64,000 nt of DNA from Membranihabitans maritimus (GCF_021729145.1 NZ_JAJSLW010000022.1:20659-84658), one strand, 5' to 3'. Shown: positions 18,653 through 28,377, counted from the stretch's first letter. The notes: generated from the sequence alone by a model not told the origin. Made by a program: numbers and translations.

Positions 18653-21600
18653 TTATAAACTAATTAAAAAGTATTCTAACTGATAATAACTGGTTAGATA
18701 TTCCTCGAAAGCGGTCCACGCATTGACTTCCATTTGAATGGCATCCCTCACATTTTGAAGAAAGGTAACATAGTCGATGGCTCCTTCCCTATAAGCTACT
18801 ATCGCACCATTTCGTTGTTCTTTCGCCAATGGTAAGGCCTCTTCCTGATAATATTTCCATGAACCAGACCATTTGAAGTATTCCTCCCTGATTGATTTAT
18901 ATTCGGCATTTAATTCTACACGAGCCTGTCTCAAATCATTTTCAGCAATATCCTTCAAGATTTGTGATTCCTGAACCCGTGCTTTTTCAGGGCCGTAAAA
19001 AATAGGAACCTGGACGCCAATTTGAAATTGATTAAATCCGGAAACCCCCTGCACTTTCTGACGAGCATATTGCAATTGGAGTTTTGGAAAATATTCTGTT
19101 TTCCTTTCGTCTATATTGGCATTGGCAACTTCAATCTTTTGTTTATAAAATTCGAATGCCGGATGTTTATTAACTTGACTTACAAGAAGTTTAATATTAT
19201 GGTCCAGACTGTCAATATCTACATTCCCAACGGTAAACAAGGTGTCCGGATTAGAAAACCACAGGTTAAATCGTTGGATAGACTCCAAATAATCCCTATA
19301 GGCTTGTTCTTTCCTAATTTTCACTTCCTTCGCCTGATTGGAGGTAGATAGATATTCCAATTTCGAGGTAGCTTCTGTCTCAAACCTCACCTTCGAGGCC
19401 CTTTCAATATCGCTAAAAATGGAATCGAGGTGTCCGTAAACTTCCAATACCTTTTTATTGGCATATACTTTCGCCCAGGTTTTGCCAACTTCCCTTTCAA
19501 GTTCCAGGACAGTCCAGTTATACGCCTTTTTTGCAAGAACTATCTTTTCTTTGATCAATTCCCTTCTGGGCTTCGTACCAAAAACGTCTATTTGTTGCTG
19601 TTGGAATCCGACTTGGGTATAAACACCGTTAAACCCATTTCCAAACTCCTCTGCACCTGTAAAAATGCGACTACTTCCCAAATCCAAAGCTGTACCTTCA
19701 AGAGCTTTCTCTTTTTCAATATTCAATGCAGCAGATCGCAGCTTTGGATAATTTTCATAAGCGCGATGTTGGGCCTGATCTAATGAAATAGAATGCAAAC
19801 TGTCGATTGAGGTCTGAGCCTTAAGAATATTTGTTCCTCCAATCGATATTACCGCTATAAAAAAGATCATCGACAGGGTATTGTTATTAAACTTATTTGG
19901 TGTTCTTTTCATGTTCTTTCTTTTTTTCTTCTCCAGGAATTCATACAATAGAGGTAGGATTACAAGGGTCAAAAACGTAGCTGTGAGCATACCTCCTATC
20001 ACTACGGTGGCTAAAGGACGTTGTACTTCAGCTCCGGCAGAATTTGAAAAGGCCATAGGAAGGAATCCACAAATATCCGTTGTAGCTGTGAGCATAATAG
20101 GACGTATACGTTCCTTAGTGCCTGAGAATATTCGATCTCTGATATCAGTAACTCCTTCATCTTTTAGTGAATTAAAACGATTGATTAATACCAATCCATT
20201 AAGTACAGCCACGCCAAACAGGACAATAAAACCAACTCCTGCTGAAATACTAAAGGGCATTCCTCGCAACCATAAAGCAAAAACACCACCAATTGCCGCC
20301 AATGGAATGGCCATATAGATCATAATGGATTGTGAAAAGGATTTAAGGGCAAAGAAAAGCAGGACAAAGATCAAAAATAAGGCAATTGGAACTACGATAG
20401 TCAACCTACTTTTGGCCCTTTCCAGGTTTTCAAATGCACCTCCGTACGTTATATAATAACCAGCCGGTAAGTCCAGGTTAGCTTCCAGTTTTTCCTGAAT
20501 ATCCTTCACCAAGGATTCTACATCCCGGCCTCTCACGTTGACACCTACATAGGTACGCCTGTAGGTATTATCGCGGGAGATCTGCATAGGGCCAGGAACA
20601 TAACTAATGTCCGCAACCTCTTTAATCGGAACTTGCGTACCATCGGGCAGGTCAATATACAGATTCCGCAAATCCTCAATACTCTTTCTATGCTCTTCAT
20701 CAAACCGAATAACCAGGTCAAAACGTTTCTCCCCTTCAAAGATCACCCCGGCAACTCCACCTGCAAAGGCAGAACTCACATACTCATTCAATTTTTGAAT
20801 ATCAAGGCCGTATTGAGCCACCTTATCGCGGTTGTAGCGAACGGTCATTTGAGGGAGCCCTGAAGTCCTTTCCGGGTTTACATCAGCAGCCCCCGGCACG
20901 CTCTCTATAATTTTTGCCATTTCCCCGGCCTTTTCGGAAAGTATGTCCAAATCTTCACCGTACAGTTTTACGGCTACATCTTCTCTCACACCTTCCAGTA
21001 ATTCATTAAAACGCAGCTCTACCGGTTGGGTAAAGACTAAATTGACCCCAGTGAGATTAGTGCTTAATACATCCTTAATCTCCTCTATTAGCTCGTCTTT
21101 TGACTCGGCTGACACCCATTTACTTTTGTCCTTTTCCAGAATTAGATACATATCAGCTATATCCATAGGCATGGGATCAGTAGGAATATCTGCCACCCCA
21201 ATCCGGGCAGTTACTGTCTTGATCTCCGGAAAATTTTTGAGTAACAGGTTTTCGATTTTCACTGACACATCTTTTGATTCACTCAGGGAACTTCCAGGAC
21301 GAATTAGTGCTTGCATGGCTATATCCCCCTCGTCGAGTTGAGGAATAAACTCACCGCCCATACGGGAAAATGTATAGCCTGCAATCCCCAACAACACAAT
21401 TGCTACAATAATGACAAGTGCTTTAAACCGCAAAGCACCTCTCAGTAAAGGCAGGTATATGTACTGCAGGGCACTGATAATTTTATTACTTATTTTTTCC
21501 AGACTTCGCTCAAATTTCCCAAACCAATTCTTTTTATTTCGAATCGGCTTCATCATCAAGGCTGACATCATCGGCACATAGGTCAGACATAAAATTATTG

Positions 21601-23065
21601 CACCGATCATAGCAAATCCAAAGGTATAGGCCATGGGTTGGAACATTTTACCCTCTACCCCAGTAAGGAATAGTATAGGGGCAAAAACGATAAGGATTAT
21701 AATCTGTCCGAAAAATGCCGACCCCATCATTGTGCTTCCCGCGTTGTATGCCACTTCATCCATTACGCCCCGATTAAAGTTTAACTTACCCGAGCGAATC
21801 CGCTTTTGAATTTCATGCACCGTACCCTCAATGATGATTACAGCCCCATCAATAATGATCCCGAAGTCAATAGCGCCCAGGCTCATTAAATTGGCCCACA
21901 CATTGAATTGCTTCATCATAATAAAAGCAAATAGCAAAGAAAGGGGGATCGTAGTTGCAGTAATGATCCCACCGCGCAAGCTTCCAAGCAACAAAACCAG
22001 AACAAAAATCACGATCAGAGCTCCCTCCAAGAGATTGGTTTTCACGGTCTCGGTGGTGCGGTGAATCAATTCGCTTCGGTCAATTACCGGGTTGATCGCA
22101 AGCCCCTCCGGGAGCGATTTTTCTACTTCCTCCATGCGTTCTTTCACATTCTGAATTACCGCATTGGGATTGGACCCCTTCAACATCATTATAATACCAC
22201 CCACGGCTTCTTCCCCGTCCTGGGTAAAAGCACCGTAGCGCACCTGGTGTCCAAAATGGATTTTGCTAGCTACATCTCCGATAGTGACTGGAATACCGTT
22301 TTCCGTTTTTATGACAATCTTCCGAATGTCATCCAAAGACCGGATCAGTCCCTCCCCCCTGATGAAGTTGGACATCCGGTTCTTTTCGATGTAAGCACCA
22401 CCGGTGTTCACGTTATTTCGGGCAAGCGCTTCATACACCTGGGAGATGCTCACATCCATGGCATTTAATTTCTCCGGATTTATAGCTACTTCATATTGCT
22501 TAATATACCCTCCGAAAGAATTGACTTCAACCACACCATCGAGTAGCGTCAATTGCCTTTTTATAAGCCAGTCCTGCAAAGTACGCAATTCCATAGGAGA
22601 ATACAGCGAATCATACCCCTCCTGTGGCCGGATGGTGTATTCATATATCTGCCCCAGTCCTGTAGAGATTGGGCCCATTGTGGGACTGCCGAATTTCTCA
22701 GGTATGGTTTCTTTTAGTTCATTCAACTTCTCCTGCACCAGTTGCCGGGGTAGATAGGTACCCATATCGTCTTCAAAAACAATGGTCACTACCGACAAGC
22801 CAAATCGTGAAATGGAGCGAATTTCATCTACACCCGGCAAGTTCCCCATGGCCAACTCTACCGGGTAGGTAACAAACTGCTCGATATCCTCCGTGGCGAG
22901 GTTAGGTGAAACGGTCATTACCTGAACCTGATTGTTCGTAATATCTGGTACCGATCCCAGATTGACCGTGGACATGGAGTAAATCCCCATACCGATGAGG
23001 GCTATGGTCAAAAGGCCCACAATAAATTTATTCTTTATCGAGAACGCAATGATTGTATCTATCAT
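18653..23065 (-). CDS. CzcA/CusA RND pump fused to a TolC-like outer membrane factor
   Basis: 1470 aa. Residues 1 to about 1045 are a complete heavy-metal RND pump with twelve hydrophobic segments, starting MIDTIIAFSIKNKF. Its TM4 reads DFGIIIDGAVIIIEG, the acidic pattern of divalent-cation (Zn/Co/Ni/Cd) pumps, not of CusA copper pumps. After a basic KKKRKNMKRTP linker, residues 1052-1470 are a TolC/CusC-like protein: a second signal-peptide-like stretch ending NILKAQ, then ISLDQAQHRAYENYPKL and a long coiled-coil region. Such fusions are known in Bacteroidota. An internal signal peptidase cut would free two functional proteins; this is inference. No stop or frameshift separates the two parts. 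Confidence 0.93.
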   Translation of the reverse strand: MIDTIIAFSIKNKFIVGLLTIALIGMGIYSMSTVNLGSVPDITNNQVQVMTVSPNLATEDIEQFVTYPVELAMGNLPGVDEIRSISRFGLSVVTIVFEDDMGTYLPRQLVQEKLNELKETIPEKFGSPTMGPISTGLGQIYEYTIRPQEGYDSLYSPMELRTLQDWLIKRQLTLLDGVVEVNSFGGYIKQYEVAINPEKLNAMDVSISQVYEALARNNVNTGGAYIEKNRMSNFIRGEGLIRSLDDIRKIVIKTENGIPVTIGDVASKIHFGHQVRYGAFTQDGEEAVGGIIMMLKGSNPNAVIQNVKERMEEVEKSLPEGLAINPVIDRSELIHRTTETVKTNLLEGALIVIFVLVLLLGSLRGGIITATTIPLSLLFAFIMMKQFNVWANLMSLGAIDFGIIIDGAVIIIEGTVHEIQKRIRSGKLNFNRGVMDEVAYNAGSTMMGSAFFGQIIILIVFAPILFLTGVEGKMFQPMAYTFGFAMIGAIILCLTYVPMMSALMMKPIRNKKNWFGKFERSLEKISNKIISALQYIYLPLLRGALRFKALVIIVAIVLLGIAGYTFSRMGGEFIPQLDEGDIAMQALIRPGSSLSESKDVSVKIENLLLKNFPEIKTVTARIGVADIPTDPMPMDIADMYLILEKDKSKWVSAESKDELIEEIKDVLSTNLTGVNLVFTQPVELRFNELLEGVREDVAVKLYGEDLDILSEKAGEMAKIIESVPGAADVNPERTSGLPQMTVRYNRDKVAQYGLDIQKLNEYVSSAFAGGVAGVIFEGEKRFDLVIRFDEEHRKSIEDLRNLYIDLPDGTQVPIKEVADISYVPGPMQISRDNTYRRTYVGVNVRGRDVESLVKDIQEKLEANLDLPAGYYITYGGAFENLERAKSRLTIVVPIALFLIFVLLFFALKSFSQSIMIYMAIPLAAIGGVFALWLRGMPFSISAGVGFIVLFGVAVLNGLVLINRFNSLKDEGVTDIRDRIFSGTKERIRPIMLTATTDICGFLPMAFSNSAGAEVQRPLATVVIGGMLTATFLTLVILPLLYEFLEKKKRKNMKRTPNKFNNNTLSMIFFIAVISIGGTNILKAQTSIDSLHSISLDQAQHRAYENYPKLRSAALNIEKEKALEGTALDLGSSRIFTGAEEFGNGFNGVYTQVGFQQQQIDVFGTKPRRELIKEKIVLAKKAYNWTVLELEREVGKTWAKVYANKKVLEVYGHLDSIFSDIERASKVRFETEATSKLEYLSTSNQAKEVKIRKEQAYRDYLESIQRFNLWFSNPDTLFTVGNVDIDSLDHNIKLLVSQVNKHPAFEFYKQKIEVANANIDERKTEYFPKLQLQYARQKVQGVSGFNQFQIGVQVPIFYGPEKARVQESQILKDIAENDLRQARVELNAEYKSIREEYFKWSGSWKYYQEEALPLAKEQRNGAIVAYREGAIDYVTFLQNVRDAIQMEVNAWTAFEEYLTSYYQLEYFLISL

Positions 23066-23084
23066 TATTAATATCCGTTTTGAA

Positions 23085-23216
23085 ATATATTTTCACTCCT
23101 GTTGCGCACATAGATCAGCTTATTAAATGGCAGTTCTTATTTACCTAATAAGCGCTGTGGGAGTTAAAATCAATTTGGCATTAGAGCCAATAATTAAATT
23201 TGTAGTGAAAATATAT
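23085..23216 (-). promoter_or_regulatory. Structured leader of the pump gene (multi-stem inverted repeats)
   Basis: The 13-mer ATATATTTTCACT at 23085-23097 is the exact reverse complement of 23204-23216, forming an outer stem. Inside are CAGCTTATTA (23116-23125) with TAATAAGCGCTG (23146-23157), pairing with a two-base bulge, and TTGGC/GCCAA (23175-23179 and 23186-23190). The outer stem ends 20 bp before the pump ATG. Read as RNA on the minus strand it would be a three-way-junction-like 5' leader. It could also be a small inverted-repeat element; no clear target duplication is seen. Confidence 0.45.
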
Positions 23217-23294
23217 AGTTTTCAAATAATGTTTTTCTCTGACAATTTCTATAGATGAAATAAAACTTGTCAATTATTACAACAAAATCGAAAA

Positions 23295-23645
23295 CTAAAC
23301 TTTGGGAGGTTGGAACACAGGAAGAACCGCATCTTTGATATTTCCTGTCAAAAACGGATTTATACGTTCATTGAAAGGCGTAAATTCTTTAAATTCTAAT
23401 ACGGCATCGCCTATCTTCAACTGAATTTTACAACATGCACAGCTACACATAGGGGAACATATCCCTTCTTCACCATGATGTTCTGTATTTGTCTGACTAA
23501 AAGTTTCGGTATTATTTTCCAACTCTTTATCCAAGTGGACTATGGCAAAATCACTTTCGCAACTGTTAAAAACTTTGTCCTGACAAGGAACTCCTGTCAA
23601 AAACAAAAAGTAAATACAAAAGATTTGAAGTAATAATCTCACCAA
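23295..23645 (-). CDS. Small exported Cys-rich protein, DUF6660-like
   Basis: 116 aa. Hydrophobic N-terminus (LLLQIFCIYFLFLTGVPC) followed by an acidic/His segment (NTEHHGEEG) and the cluster CSPMCSCACC, then a short beta-rich tail with ERINPFL. This architecture fits the DUF6660 family, small proteins often placed upstream of CzcA-type pumps in Bacteroidota; the identification is from memory. The Cys/His content suggests metal binding in the periplasm. No ATG is available: a TAA lies upstream in frame, so the start is TTG at 23645 or GTG at 23642. Confidence 0.7.
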   Translation of the reverse strand: MVRLLLQIFCIYFLFLTGVPCQDKVFNSCESDFAIVHLDKELENNTETFSQTNTEHHGEEGICSPMCSCACCKIQLKIGDAVLEFKEFTPFNERINPFLTGNIKDAVLPVFQPPKV

Positions 23646-23808
23646 TACAACTTTATCATTTTTACTAATTACAAAGGTAAATTAAATTAGGACTTTACCC
23701 CTGTAAACAGTGATTTTAATTTTTTATTAACCGGGAATAAATATTGCCAAAACGCTAGTTCTTTGTCCAATTCGCCGTCCATGTGTGTTATATACTGCTG
23801 ACGTTATA

Positions 23809-23993
23809 GTTTGACCGCTTTTAGCTCGCTTTTCCCTTCTTTAGTCGAGGCTGGTGTTCACCTGCCACACTGCTTGAATTATGTGCTTGCGATGGTGTCC
23901 AGCCAGGATAGTGGTGCAAACGCCTATCCTACGCTGGCGTGAGCCAGGACGGGGGTGAAAACACACAAGCACGGTTCGTATAGGCGGTCAAAC
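23809..23993. repeat. Inverted-repeat element, non-coding
   Basis: GTTTGACCGC (23809-23818) is the exact reverse complement of 23984-23993. Inside, AGGATAG and CTATCCT form a perfect 7-bp hairpin, extended by GCC/GGC pairs around a bulge, and GCCAGGAYRG-type sequence is repeated directly near 23903 and 23944. The base composition differs from the AT-rich surroundings. This looks like a mobile palindromic element or a structured RNA, not a gene. Family unknown. Confidence 0.45.
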
Positions 23994-24024
23994 CAAAACA
24001 CCTCGGGTATATCTTCATAAACAT

Positions 24025-24064
24025 AAAAAAGCTGCCTCTAAATAAATCAATGCAAGAGACAGCT
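24025..24064 (-). terminator. Rho-independent terminator of the subtilase gene
   Basis: On the minus strand AGCTGTCTCT (24055-24064) pairs with AGAGGCAGCT (24030-24039), ten pairs with one G-U, followed by a run of six T (24025-24030). It lies 38 bp beyond the subtilase stop codon. Confidence 0.8.
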
Positions 24065-24102
24065 CATTTAATAACTAAATCAATATTCTTATTCTATTAA
24101 AA

Positions 24103-25305
24103 TCAATGGATAGCGATAGGGTCATCATAACGATCAGGATCTCTTTTTACCGCTCCATCCGTCTTAATTTCCCCTAATAACAATATTCCGGCTACATGGG
24201 GTGCTGCCATTGACGTACCTGACATTACCTCATAATCACCATCTCTGTAGCACGACAGTATCTCCTCCCCCGGAGCGCAATAATCCACTCCCTTCCCATA
24301 ATTTGAAAAATGTGACCACCTATCTCTATCGTCCATGGATGATATAATAAGTACATTATCATGATCTACACCAGACGGAGACCGGTTGCTTACATTAGTT
24401 TCTTCGTTTCCTGCAGCTACTACTACTATCAGGCCATTATCTGCTACCTCTTCAACTCCTTCATCCAAAGCTCTGGAACGGTGTCCTCCAAAGCTTATGT
24501 TGACAATATCACCTTCTTTTCCGATTTCCTGAACATAGTCAAATCCTTCCAATACACCCGAAATAGAACCATTTCCTTTTCTATCCAAAACTTTCACAGC
24601 AATAATTGGGGCACCAGCAGCAACACCTACTACACCTTGAGAATTGTCTTTCGCTCCAATAATTCCTGCAACATGACTCCCATGCCCATGCCTGTCATCT
24701 ATATTCCTATCAAAACCCCATTTAAATACCGAATACGAATTCACTTTATCAACATTTAAGTCCTCGTGGTCTTCATCCACACCAGTGTCAATTACAAAAA
24801 TCTTCTTTTCTCCCTGATATTTTACACCACCGTTGACCCGGGTTACTCCATATGACCGTCGTTCACCTCTAAAAGTCCTGCCGGAAGCCGTAAAACTTCC
24901 ACCCAATCCCATAACTGCATCTTTTTCTATTGTTCCAACCCTCTCATCACTTTGTAATTCTTCGATGGTACGTTTACTAATCGGACCTGCAAAACCAATA
25001 AATGCATTCGAATAGTAATAATTGGCCGAAGAGCTTTGTGCCCTGCTGGCATTACTTAAAAGGTCTTCTGATATTTCCTGCACTTTAGACAGTCTTTCAT
25101 TCCCATTTTCTATCGAACGAATTTCACGTTTTAACTCATCACTAAATGAAACAATATAATGTCCCGGGATAATACTGCCTTCATCCAATGTATTGATATA
25201 TTCATATAATGAATGTAACTCATTATCTCCAACTTCTACTCCCTCCCTGACTTCACACGAAAATAAAAACAGGACCAGGACAAAAGCGTATACAATCTTT
25301 ATCAT
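24103..25305 (-). CDS. Subtilisin-like serine protease lipoprotein (S8)
   Basis: 400 aa. Lipoprotein signal ends LFLFSC (Cys17). Residues about 45-130 form an inhibitor I9-type propeptide (GHYIVSFSDEL...). The catalytic triad is visible: D173 in FVIDTGVDEDH, H208 in GHGSHVAGIIGA, S365 in MSGTSMAAPHVAG, with oxyanion N300 in AAGNE. No T9SS tail or transmembrane segment. It is likely a surface or periplasmic lipid-anchored protease. Transcribed alone, divergent from the M1 peptidase with a 120 bp shared promoter region. Confidence 0.95.
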   Translation of the reverse strand: MIKIVYAFVLVLFLFSCEVREGVEVGDNELHSLYEYINTLDEGSIIPGHYIVSFSDELKREIRSIENGNERLSKVQEISEDLLSNASRAQSSSANYYYSNAFIGFAGPISKRTIEELQSDERVGTIEKDAVMGLGGSFTASGRTFRGERRSYGVTRVNGGVKYQGEKKIFVIDTGVDEDHEDLNVDKVNSYSVFKWGFDRNIDDRHGHGSHVAGIIGAKDNSQGVVGVAAGAPIIAVKVLDRKGNGSISGVLEGFDYVQEIGKEGDIVNISFGGHRSRALDEGVEEVADNGLIVVVAAGNEETNVSNRSPSGVDHDNVLIISSMDDRDRWSHFSNYGKGVDYCAPGEEILSCYRDGDYEVMSGTSMAAPHVAGILLLGEIKTDGAVKRDPDRYDDPIAIH

Positions 25306-25425
25306 AACAGGGTGTTTTGGAATTATTCTGGTAAGTTAAGATTTTTTTAAGAATTCTTATAACTAAAGATCTAAACAATTTTACCAGTTAAAAAATTAAT
25401 ATAAAGCCAACCAAAATTAAGTTTC

Positions 25426-27357
25426 ATGATTCGGACTGCAATAATTGTTCTACTCCTTTCACCTTGCTTTACTGCCTTTACCCAAACGATAGATTTTTCT
25501 GCATCCCAAATAGCCCTCTCTGAGAAAAAACATTTTCATCCAAAATTAAAAATCAGGTCTTCTGCATCCCCCATTGATATAACCCATCAAAGGATTGAAA
25601 TCAAAATCAATCCCAATAACAGGTATATTTCAGGACGTGTAAAAACAACTTTCAAAATATTAGATGAGTCTCTCAACAAACTAAATCTCGATCTAAATAG
25701 TGAACTAGTTATCGATGGTATTACTTCATCCAAAGGGCAACCACTAAATTTCACACAGAATGAGGACAATACATTCACCATGAATTTTACCCCATCCCTG
25801 TCAGATACTTCCTCAATCTGGATTAGTTACTCAGGTATTCCTCCTGAAAATGGTTTCGGTTCATTTAAACAAGAAGAACATGGAACAGGGCCCATAATCT
25901 GGACTCTTTCCGAACCATATGGCGCCTTAGACTGGTGGCCTTGCTGGCAAAATTTAAATGATAAAATTGATTCGTTGGATTTTTTAATTGAAGTTCCCAA
26001 CGGTTTTCAGGCAGTCAGCAATGGTTTGCTGGTAGACCATTACCAAATACCACAAAGTAATAGCGAAGTGTTCCACTGGCGCCATGGTTACCCGATAGCA
26101 ACATACCTGGTAGCTTTTGCAGTGTCTAATTACGAACTTCACGAAGAAACTATTTCCTTGAAGAATGGAGATCTGCCAATTATGAATTACCTGTATCCCC
26201 AAAATTTTGAAAACAACGTCAGGATACTGGAACGGGATCTTTCACCGATGTTGAAACTTTTTGATTCACTTTTTATAGGATACCCATTTATAAAAGAAAA
26301 GTATGGCCATGCGCAATTTGGATTTGGTGGAGGGATGGAACACCAGACGATAAGTTTTATGGTTAATTTCAATTACGGCTTGATGGCACACGAATTAGCG
26401 CATCACTGGTTTGGAGATTATATTACCTGTGGCAGTTGGGAAGATATTTGGCTTAATGAAGGTTTTGCGACGTACTTAACCGGGCTAACGTATGAGCATA
26501 TCGTAAAAAATGGCACATGGGAAAATTTCCTGACCGCCAATATTGATAATATCACATTCCAAAATGGAGGTTCGGTCAAAGTAGAAGATACTACTTCGGT
26601 AAATAGAATATTTAGTTCCAGGCTGAGCTATGATAAGGGCGCGATGCTGCTGCATATGTTGCGCTGGAAATTGGGGGACTCAACATTTTATAAAGGAGTC
26701 AATAATTACCTAATGGATCCCAAACTCCAATATTCATATAGTAAAACTGAAGATTTGAAATATCATTTGGAGAATACTTCCGGAATGGACCTTACGGAAT
26801 TTTTTAAAGATTGGTACGAAGGGCAGGGGTACCCTTCCTATCATATTAAATGGAATCAAAATGGAAATCGTATCAACATTAATTTATCCCAATCCACATC
26901 ACACCCTTCTGTACAATTCTTTGAGATGCCTGTACCTATAAAATTATACGGGCAATCTTCCGACACTACAATTATTCTTGATCATACTCATAATAATCAA
27001 TTATTCTCAATAGACTATCCATCTAATGTAAATAGTATAGCTTTTGACCCGGAAAAATGGATCGTGTCCAATGATAACACTATAGATATATTATCTTCAT
27101 CTGAAGATGATGCTCAAAACAACATAAACGTATTTCCCAACCCCTCTTCGGATATTTTAAATGTATCTGTAGAAAATCAACTCATTACGCAATTCATAAT
27201 TTTTAATTCTCTGGGGAAACAAATCACTTCGCAAAAAATTCATCAAACGGAATCATATCAAATACCTGTAACTAATTTGAATAATGGTATCTATTTTTTG
27301 CAATTACAACTTAATAATAAGGAGTTTATAATCAAAAAATTTATTAAAAGTCACTAA
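25426..27357 (+). CDS. Secreted M1-family metallopeptidase with T9SS sorting domain
   Basis: 643 aa with signal peptide (LLLSPCFTAFTQ). Gluzincin zinc site H322-E323-L-A-H326 and third ligand E345 in NEGFATY. The aminopeptidase substrate motif GxMEN appears as GGGMEHQT, with His306 in place of Asn. The last 75 residues, beginning VFPNPSSDILNVS and ending FIIKKFIKSH, are a type A T9SS C-terminal domain, so the enzyme is exported and probably surface-bound or released. Probably degrades peptides for nutrition. Confidence 0.95.
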   Translation: MIRTAIIVLLLSPCFTAFTQTIDFSASQIALSEKKHFHPKLKIRSSASPIDITHQRIEIKINPNNRYISGRVKTTFKILDESLNKLNLDLNSELVIDGITSSKGQPLNFTQNEDNTFTMNFTPSLSDTSSIWISYSGIPPENGFGSFKQEEHGTGPIIWTLSEPYGALDWWPCWQNLNDKIDSLDFLIEVPNGFQAVSNGLLVDHYQIPQSNSEVFHWRHGYPIATYLVAFAVSNYELHEETISLKNGDLPIMNYLYPQNFENNVRILERDLSPMLKLFDSLFIGYPFIKEKYGHAQFGFGGGMEHQTISFMVNFNYGLMAHELAHHWFGDYITCGSWEDIWLNEGFATYLTGLTYEHIVKNGTWENFLTANIDNITFQNGGSVKVEDTTSVNRIFSSRLSYDKGAMLLHMLRWKLGDSTFYKGVNNYLMDPKLQYSYSKTEDLKYHLENTSGMDLTEFFKDWYEGQGYPSYHIKWNQNGNRININLSQSTSHPSVQFFEMPVPIKLYGQSSDTTIILDHTHNNQLFSIDYPSNVNSIAFDPEKWIVSNDNTIDILSSSEDDAQNNINVFPNPSSDILNVSVENQLITQFIIFNSLGKQITSQKIHQTESYQIPVTNLNNGIYFLQLQLNNKEFIIKKFIKSH

Positions 27358-27455
27358 TTTACTGAACATATAAGTTGGTTTTGCCTTTTTGTTTATAACT
27401 AATCCTTAAAAGAATGATATTTTTTTTTCAAATTTGCGAATAAAATAAACATCGT

Positions 27456-28292
27456 ATGAAATTCTTAAAGTCAGTGTTTTTAGCAGCCATTACGGTAATA
27501 TTTTTCGCTTGTAACGATAATGGTAATAGCGGACAGAATAATTCTTCAGGATCAAGTTCAAACAATAGTCACCACGAAGGTGCCATTGAATATCTAGGCA
27601 GCGGTAAACCTAAATATAATTTATATGAAGGAGAAACCACTGAAGAGTTTGATGATGCGTCAATTGATGGGTGGGAATATGAAAATGGAAAATTTTCATT
27701 TGATATTTCCGGAAGCACTTATGAATTAAAACAACAGACCTCTGACGCTGAATCACTAATGTGTGCGAATTCGGACAAGGGACAACATATGCACGTTATA
27801 TTAGATAAAAAACCATACTCCGCCCAATACGAACCTTCATTTGAATACAAGATTTCCAATGGTCAGCACCATATGCTTGTATTTTTAGGTAAGTCATATC
27901 ACGAAAGTATTAAAAATCCTAAAGCTCACGTCGCCCGATTAATAGAGGTAGAAGATGGAAATATTACACACGACTGGAACATTCCCGATCCTTCCCTGTT
28001 TTATAGCAGACCAAAAGGCACCTATGTAGGAGAAGAGGCAAAAAAGATCCTAATTGACTTTTATCCGGTCAATATAAAAATAGGGGAAGATGCCAAGATA
28101 AAATTGCAAATTAATGGTGAGCAGTATTATTTATATGAATGGAAACCATATTTCGTGGAAGGTTTACCTTTTGGTACCAATTCGATAGGAATTCAACTGG
28201 TTGATATGAATGGAATGCCAGTGGGAACACCAATATCTTCCGAACTTAGAGAAATTGAGTTAAAAAGAGATCCTGCTGCTCAGATAAACTAA
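27456..28292 (+). CDS. Lipoprotein of unknown function
   Basis: 278 aa. Signal peptide ending IFFACND (Cys19), then an Asn/Gly/Ser-rich spacer (about 20-45) typical of surface-exposed lipoproteins, and a mixed alpha/beta body containing ISNGQHHMLVFLGKSYHES and FYPVNIKIGEDAKIKLQINGEQYYL. I do not recognise a family. It is a single gene between the M1 peptidase and tRNA-His. Confidence 0.75.
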   Translation: MKFLKSVFLAAITVIFFACNDNGNSGQNNSSGSSSNNSHHEGAIEYLGSGKPKYNLYEGETTEEFDDASIDGWEYENGKFSFDISGSTYELKQQTSDAESLMCANSDKGQHMHVILDKKPYSAQYEPSFEYKISNGQHHMLVFLGKSYHESIKNPKAHVARLIEVEDGNITHDWNIPDPSLFYSRPKGTYVGEEAKKILIDFYPVNIKIGEDAKIKLQINGEQYYLYEWKPYFVEGLPFGTNSIGIQLVDMNGMPVGTPISSELREIELKRDPAAQIN

Positions 28293-28329
28293 CCTATTCA
28301 AAAAACTTTTTTAAATATTTTAAAAAAAA

Positions 28330-28361
28330 TTAGCAGATAAAACCATAGCGTTATATATTTG
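28330..28361 (+). promoter_or_regulatory. Bacteroidota-type promoter of tRNA-His
   Basis: An exact TAnnTTTG -7 element (TATATTTG, 28354-28361) lies 16 bp before the tRNA. A weak -33 match (TTAG against TTTG, 28330-28333) lies 20 bp upstream of it. Spacing fits the primary sigma factor of this phylum. Confidence 0.5.
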
Positions 28362-28377
28362 CAATCCGAATTTTTAC

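Larger units (their letters stand above)
23646..24102. other. Intergenic stretch with a long inverted-repeat element and terminator
   Basis: No gene is seen in these 457 bp. The part from about 23760 to 23995 is markedly more GC-rich than its flanks and has the inverted-repeat element described separately. A terminator for the subtilase follows at 24025-24064. Confidence 0.6.

Noticed and set aside
23085..23216. MITE with 13-bp terminal repeats
   Set aside because: No target duplication is visible at the flanks; kept as a leader or regulatory candidate instead.
23942..23978. Group II intron domain V-like sequence (GAGCC ... ACGGTTC)
   Set aside because: The outer five pairs fit, but the inner stem does not pair and no intron reverse transcriptase or domain VI follows.
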